Origin: Bradyrhizobium sp. CCH5-F6
GTDB taxonomy: Bacteria; Pseudomonadota; Alphaproteobacteria; Rhizobiales; Xanthobacteraceae
Direction: 5' to 3'
Assembly: GCF_001556045.1 (NCBI RefSeq)
Contig: NZ_LSIC01000190.1
Span: forward strand, 1 to 64,000
Length of the DNA: 64,000 nt
Part shown: in pieces, positions 60,975 through 64,000 of the stretch
Layout of the letters: the number at the start of each line of letters is the position of its first letter
How positions within the stretch are numbered: the first letter of the stretch is position 1
Translations under genes and position numbers: made by a program
Notes under the pieces: model-generated
Database searches by the model: none
Told to the model about the DNA's origin: nothing
Seen by the model: the letters and a program-made list of their open reading frames with translations, nothing else

Positions 60975-61435
60975 GCGCCACCGAAAACACCCTGATCCTC
61001 GAGACCACGCAGGGCCCTGTCACCATCGAGATGCGGCCCGACCTTGCGCCGAACCACGTCGCGCGCATCAAGGAGCTGGTCCGCGAGGGCTTCTATGACG
61101 GCATCGTGTTCCACCGCGTGATCGACGGCTTCATGGCGCAGACCGGCTGTCCGCACGGCACAGGCACCGGCGGCTCCGGCAAGAAGCTGAAGGCCGAATT
61201 CAACAAGGAGCCGCATGTGCGCGGCACCACCTCGATGGCCCGCGCCGCCAGCCCCGATTCCGGCGACAGCCAGTTCTTCATCTGCTTCGACGACGCCCGC
61301 TTCCTCGACAACCAGTACACGGTCTGGGGCAAGGTCACCGAGGGCATGGAGAACGTCGACAAGATCAAGCGCGGCGAACCGGTGCAAAATCCGGACAAGA
61401 TCGTCAAGGCGCGGATGGCGGCCGACACGGAGTAG
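60971..61435 (+). CDS. ppiB: Cytoplasmic peptidyl-prolyl cis-trans isomerase (cyclophilin B)
   Basis: This is a 154-residue cyclophilin without a signal peptide. Motifs: IKELVREGFYDGIVFHRVID, FMAQTGCPHGTGTGGSG, TSMARAASPDSGDSQFFICF and DNQYTVWGKVTEGMENVDKI. It catalyses proline isomerization in the cytosol. Translationally coupled to the TonB-C-like gene upstream. QueA follows after a repeat-filled gap. Confidence 0.95.
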   Translation: MSATENTLILETTQGPVTIEMRPDLAPNHVARIKELVREGFYDGIVFHRVIDGFMAQTGCPHGTGTGGSGKKLKAEFNKEPHVRGTTSMARAASPDSGDSQFFICFDDARFLDNQYTVWGKVTEGMENVDKIKRGEPVQNPDKIVKARMAADTE

Positions 61436-61442
61436 ACCCTTC

Positions 61443-61578
61443 TCCTCATGATGAGGGGGCGCGCAACGCCGTCTACGGACGATGCTTTGCATCGCCGAGC
61501 GAACCATGAAGGCCGAGCTCCAGCAGCGGGGCCTTCATCCTTCGAGACGCGAGTTCCACGCTCCTCAGGATGAGGAGT
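61443..61578. repeat. Palindromic intergenic repeat between ppiB and queA
   Basis: Inner arms ATGAAGGCC / GGCCTTCAT (9 bp, perfect) and outer ctcctcat- / atgaggag-like arms form nested hairpins. Such units (gaggccttcatccttcgagac-type) are frequent in Bradyrhizobium intergenic DNA. It may end the upstream operon. Confidence 0.7.
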
Positions 61579-61601
61579 GACTGTGTGGCGTTGAGCCCGA
61601 G

Positions 61602-62675
61602 ATGCGCACCGATCTCTTCGATTTCGACCTGCCCGCCGAGCGCATCGCGTTGCGCCCGGCGAGCCCGCGCGACTCCGCGAAGATGCTCGTGGTCGAGAAC
61701 GGTACGCTGCGCGACCAGACCGTCGCCGACCTGCCGCGATGGCTGAATCCTGGCGACCAGCTCGTCGTCAACGACACCAAGGTGATCGCTGCGCAATTGA
61801 AGGGCCGCCGCATCGGTCGCGAGACCGAGCCGAAGATCGAGGCGACACTCATCAAGCGGTTCGACGGCTCGCGCTGGCAGGCGCTGGTGAAGCCGGCGAA
61901 GAAGCTCATGGCCGGCGACCGCATCCGTTTCGGCAATGAGGGCAAGGTGTGCCTGCTCGGCCATCTCGATGCCGAGGTCGAGGCCAAGGGCAGCGAAGGC
62001 GAGGTGACGCTGTCGTTCTCGTTCCACGGCCCGGCTCTTGACCAGGCGATCGCTGATCTCGGCAGCCCGCCGCTGCCGCCCTACATCGCCTCCAAGCGGA
62101 CGCCCGACGATCAGGATCTCGCCGACTACCAGACCATGTTCGCGGCGAACGAGGGCGCGGTGGCGGCGCCGACCGCGGGCCTGCATTTCACCCCGGCGCT
62201 GGAGCAGGCGCTGCGCGAGCGCGGCGTCGGCATCAATCGTGTGACGTTGCATGTCGGGGCAGGGACGTTCCTGCCGGTGAAGGTGGACGACACCCAAGGC
62301 CACAAGATGCATGCCGAGTGGGGCATGATCTCGGCCGAGACGGCGGAACGGCTCAACGCGGCGCGACAGAACGGCGGCCGCATCGTCGCCGTCGGCACGA
62401 CGTCATTGCGGCTGCTCGAAAGCGCTGCCGCCGAGGACGGCACCATCCAGCCGTTCGCGGCCGAGACGGCGATCTTCATCACCCCCGGCTATCGTTTCCG
62501 CGCCGTCGATATTTTGATGACAAATTTTCACCTGCCGAAATCGACGCTGTTCATGCTGGTGTCGGCGTTCTCGGGGTTGGAGACGATGAAGCGAGCGTAT
62601 GCGCACGCGATCGCGAGCGGGTATCGTTTCTATTCGTATGGCGATGCGTGTCTGTTGTTTCGGGAAAAGAAGTAG
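61602..62675 (+). CDS. queA: S-adenosylmethionine:tRNA ribosyltransferase-isomerase QueA
   Basis: This 357-residue enzyme makes epoxyqueuosine in tRNA anticodons. Motifs: [70 protein letters not shown] and the end region [19 protein letters not shown]. Complete. The usual partner tgt is not adjacent downstream in this window; the next gene is asd in the opposite direction. Confidence 0.96.
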   Translation: MRTDLFDFDLPAERIALRPASPRDSAKMLVVENGTLRDQTVADLPRWLNPGDQLVVNDTKVIAAQLKGRRIGRETEPKIEATLIKRFDGSRWQALVKPAKKLMAGDRIRFGNEGKVCLLGHLDAEVEAKGSEGEVTLSFSFHGPALDQAIADLGSPPLPPYIASKRTPDDQDLADYQTMFAANEGAVAAPTAGLHFTPALEQALRERGVGINRVTLHVGAGTFLPVKVDDTQGHKMHAEWGMISAETAERLNAARQNGGRIVAVGTTSLRLLESAAAEDGTIQPFAAETAIFITPGYRFRAVDILMTNFHLPKSTLFMLVSAFSGLETMKRAYAHAIASGYRFYSYGDACLLFREKK

Positions 62676-62737
62676 GGTGGGTTAGCTGAGCAGAGCCGCG
62701 AGGCGGATCTGCTCAGCGTAACCCACCATCCTTTTTT
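62676..62737 (+). terminator. Long hairpin terminator after queA
   Basis: GGTGGGTTAGCTGAGCAGA pairs with TCTGCTCAGC-g-TAACCCACC (one bulged G), followed by a T-run (TTTTTT at 62732-62737). It directly follows the queA stop. Confidence 0.85.
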
Positions 62738-62749
62738 CCACGCGAGAAT

Positions 62750-62777
62750 GGTGGGTTACGGCTTCGCCTAACCCACC
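62750..62777. repeat. Short palindromic repeat (GGTGGGTTA type)
   Basis: GGTGGGTTA...TAACCCACC with an inner cGGCttcGCC is a compact hairpin repeat frequent in Bradyrhizobium. It shares its outer arms with the queA terminator and lies 17 bases from the end of asd. Confidence 0.8.
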
Positions 62778-62794
62778 CTACGGCACCTTCCGCG

Positions 62795-63820
62795 TTACGC
62801 CATCACCCGCTGCGGCAAGAGCTCGGCGATCTGCACCGCGTTGAGCGCCGCCCCCTTGAGCAACTGATCGGCCGCCACGAACATCGAGATCGAATGCCCG
62901 CTAGCGTCGCTGAGATCCTTGCGGATGCGGCCGACCAGGACGTCGTCCTGGCCCGAGGCGTCGATCGGCATCGGGAAGTAGTTCTTCGCGCGGTCGTCGA
63001 CCACCTTCACGCCGGGCGCCTGCGCCATGATGGCGCGGACCTGGTCCTCGCTGATCGGCTTTTCGCATTCGAAGGTGATCGCCTCGCAATGCGCGCGCAG
63101 CACCGGCACGCGGACGCAGGTGACGCCGACCGCGATGGTGTCGTCCTCGAAGATCTTGCGGGTCTCCTTGATGACCTTGGTCTCTTCGTCGTTGTAGCCG
63201 GTCTCGGGATCGACGGCGGTGTTGTGGTTGAAGAGATTGAAGGCGTAGGGGTGCGGCATCACCCTGGGCTCATAAGCCTGCCCGTTGAGATTCGCGCGCG
63301 TGGACTCGACGAGTTCCTCCATCGCGGCGGCGCCGGCGCCGGACGCAGCCTGGTAAGTTGAGATGATGACGCGCTTGATCCGGTTCTTCTGGTGGATCGG
63401 CCACAGCGGCACCAGCGCGGTGATCGCAGCGCAATTCGGGTTGGCGATGATGCCCTTGTGGTCGCGGATGCGGCTGGCGTTGATCTCCGGGATCACCAGC
63501 GGCACGTTCGGGTCCATGCGGAAGGCGGAGGAGTTGTCGACGACGACGGCGCCGGCCTTGACCGCGATCGGCGCGTACTTCTTCGAGATGCTGCCGCCGG
63601 CCGAGAACAGGGCGATGTCGACGCCTTCGAAAGACCGCTCGGTCAATTCCTCGATGACGACGTCCTTGCCCCGAAACGACACCGTCTTGCCGGCCGAGCG
63701 GGCGCTGGCCAGCGCCTTCAGCTTGCCGACGCGAAAACCACGCTTGTCCATGGTGGCGATGAATTCGGCGCCGACCGCACCGGTGACGCCGACAATCGCG
63801 ACGACGGGATCGTTACTCAC
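62795..63820 (-). CDS. asd: Aspartate-semialdehyde dehydrogenase
   Basis: This 341-residue enzyme reduces aspartyl phosphate to the semialdehyde at the branch to Lys, Met, Thr and Ile. NADP-binding start PVVAIVGVTGAVGAEFIATM; active-site Cys in GIIANPNCAAITALVPLWP (Cys130); VISTYQAASGAGAAAMEEL; and the late His/Arg region GVTCVRVPVLRAHCEAITFE. The start is GTG 63820, with GGAGGA 4 bases upstream; ATG 63832 would place that site inside the gene. Upstream lies a Thr-rich leader ORF and hairpin, suggesting attenuation. Confidence 0.95.
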   Translation of the reverse strand: MSNDPVVAIVGVTGAVGAEFIATMDKRGFRVGKLKALASARSAGKTVSFRGKDVVIEELTERSFEGVDIALFSAGGSISKKYAPIAVKAGAVVVDNSSAFRMDPNVPLVIPEINASRIRDHKGIIANPNCAAITALVPLWPIHQKNRIKRVIISTYQAASGAGAAAMEELVESTRANLNGQAYEPRVMPHPYAFNLFNHNTAVDPETGYNDEETKVIKETRKIFEDDTIAVGVTCVRVPVLRAHCEAITFECEKPISEDQVRAIMAQAPGVKVVDDRAKNYFPMPIDASGQDDVLVGRIRKDLSDASGHSISMFVAADQLLKGAALNAVQIAELLPQRVMA

Positions 63821-63852
63821 TTTGTCCTCCATTGCTTTGAAATCCAGACAAC

Positions 63853-63884
63853 AAAAAAGCCCCGGACCATCGAGGGCGGGGCTT
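63853..63884 (-). terminator. Rho-independent terminator (attenuator) upstream of asd
   Basis: Read on the minus strand, AAGCCCCG and CGGGGCTT form a perfect 8-bp stem around a 12-base loop, followed by a T-run (six T). It sits about 33 bases before the asd start and after the Thr-rich leader ORF. As a terminator inside a leader it would cut off asd unless an alternative fold forms. Confidence 0.85.
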
Positions 63885-63912
63885 CGGTAGAGCTGATGCG
63901 TTAAGTCGACGA

Positions 63913-63984
63913 CTACGCGCGCACGCCTCCCCGGGCCCCTGAGGCCGTGGTGGTTTTGGTCGTGCGTTTGGTGGTCGTGAACAT
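63913..63984 (-). CDS. Thr-rich leader peptide of asd (candidate attenuator)
   Basis: This 23-codon ORF starts MFTTTKRTTKTTT (eight Thr in residues 3-13; Thr codons ACG and ACC) and ends GVRA with a TAG stop at 63913. The following RNA contains GGGGCCCGGGG that can pair with the CCCC of the terminator arm; a short GCCTC/GAGGC hairpin inside the leader can prevent it. This is the usual layout of amino-acid attenuation. No strong ribosome site is visible before the ATG (sequence ends 16 bases upstream). The asd link and direction support a regulatory role; function is inference. Confidence 0.75.
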   Translation of the reverse strand: MFTTTKRTTKTTTASGARGGVRA

Positions 63985-64000
63985 GGCGGCGACTTATGCG

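Overview
The window is chromosomal DNA of a high-GC alphaproteobacterium, most likely a Bradyrhizobium or a close relative in the Nitrobacteraceae. The evidence is the conserved gene order (argS-SPOR-nagZ-scpA-scpB-tatABC-serS-surE-pcm-LysM/M23-yajC-secD-secF, and ssb-gyrA-coaD-two cyclophilins-queA), the short palindromic repeats typical of Bradyrhizobium intergenic DNA, and a tandem family of Opa/OmpW-like outer-membrane beta-barrels. I see no tRNA, rRNA, CRISPR array, insertion sequence or prophage.

Layout. 1-620: end of a dispersed repeat and the ilvD upstream region. 0.6-9.9 kb: ilvD overlapping an ExoR-like Sel1 protein, xthA, a hybrid histidine kinase, erpA, dgt, argS. 10-16 kb: a frameshifted SPOR-domain gene, nagZ, scpA, scpB, tatABC. 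16-29 kb: serS, surE, a stand-alone receiver protein, pcm, an NlpD-like LytM factor, a DUF815 ATPase, yajC-secD-secF, an Mth938-like gene, a squalene/phytoene-synthase-like gene, threonine ammonia-lyase. 28.6-37.4 kb: class-V aminotransferase, CAP protein, a kinase-like protein fused to an acyl-adenylate C-domain, trmFO, DUF1127, MltB-type transglycosylase, DUF2189, DUF3597, GNAT and SPW proteins. 37.4-48.3 kb is the more accessory part: two small exported proteins, acyl-CoA synthetase / PPC-domain / AAA ATPase genes, an MxaD-like protein with a YVTN propeller, a TetR-controlled hydrolase/lipoprotein pair, HAD and DinB proteins. 48.3-64 kb: uvrA, three outer-membrane paralogues, ssb, a truncated LMW-phosphatase remnant, DUF2306, gyrA, coaD, ppi genes, queA and asd.

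The most interesting signal is at the right edge. Upstream of asd on the minus strand lies a 23-codon ORF with eight Thr codons among residues 3-13. It is followed by a perfect 8-bp hairpin with a U-tract and then by asd. This looks like a threonine attenuator controlling aspartate-semialdehyde dehydrogenase. asd feeds Thr, and threonine ammonia-lyase and ilvD (also here) carry Thr on to Ile.

Several genes look damaged: the SPOR gene (one-base frameshift), the Mth938/phytoene-synthase junction (apparent deletion) and the phosphatase remnant (no P-loop). Either the strain is losing these genes or the assembly has small errors. Other points of note are three outer-membrane paralogues that each carry a near-identical terminator, a candidate small RNA terminator beside them, and a perfect operator-like palindrome in the TetR-controlled divergent module. 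All identifications are by reading the sequence; no database search was possible.
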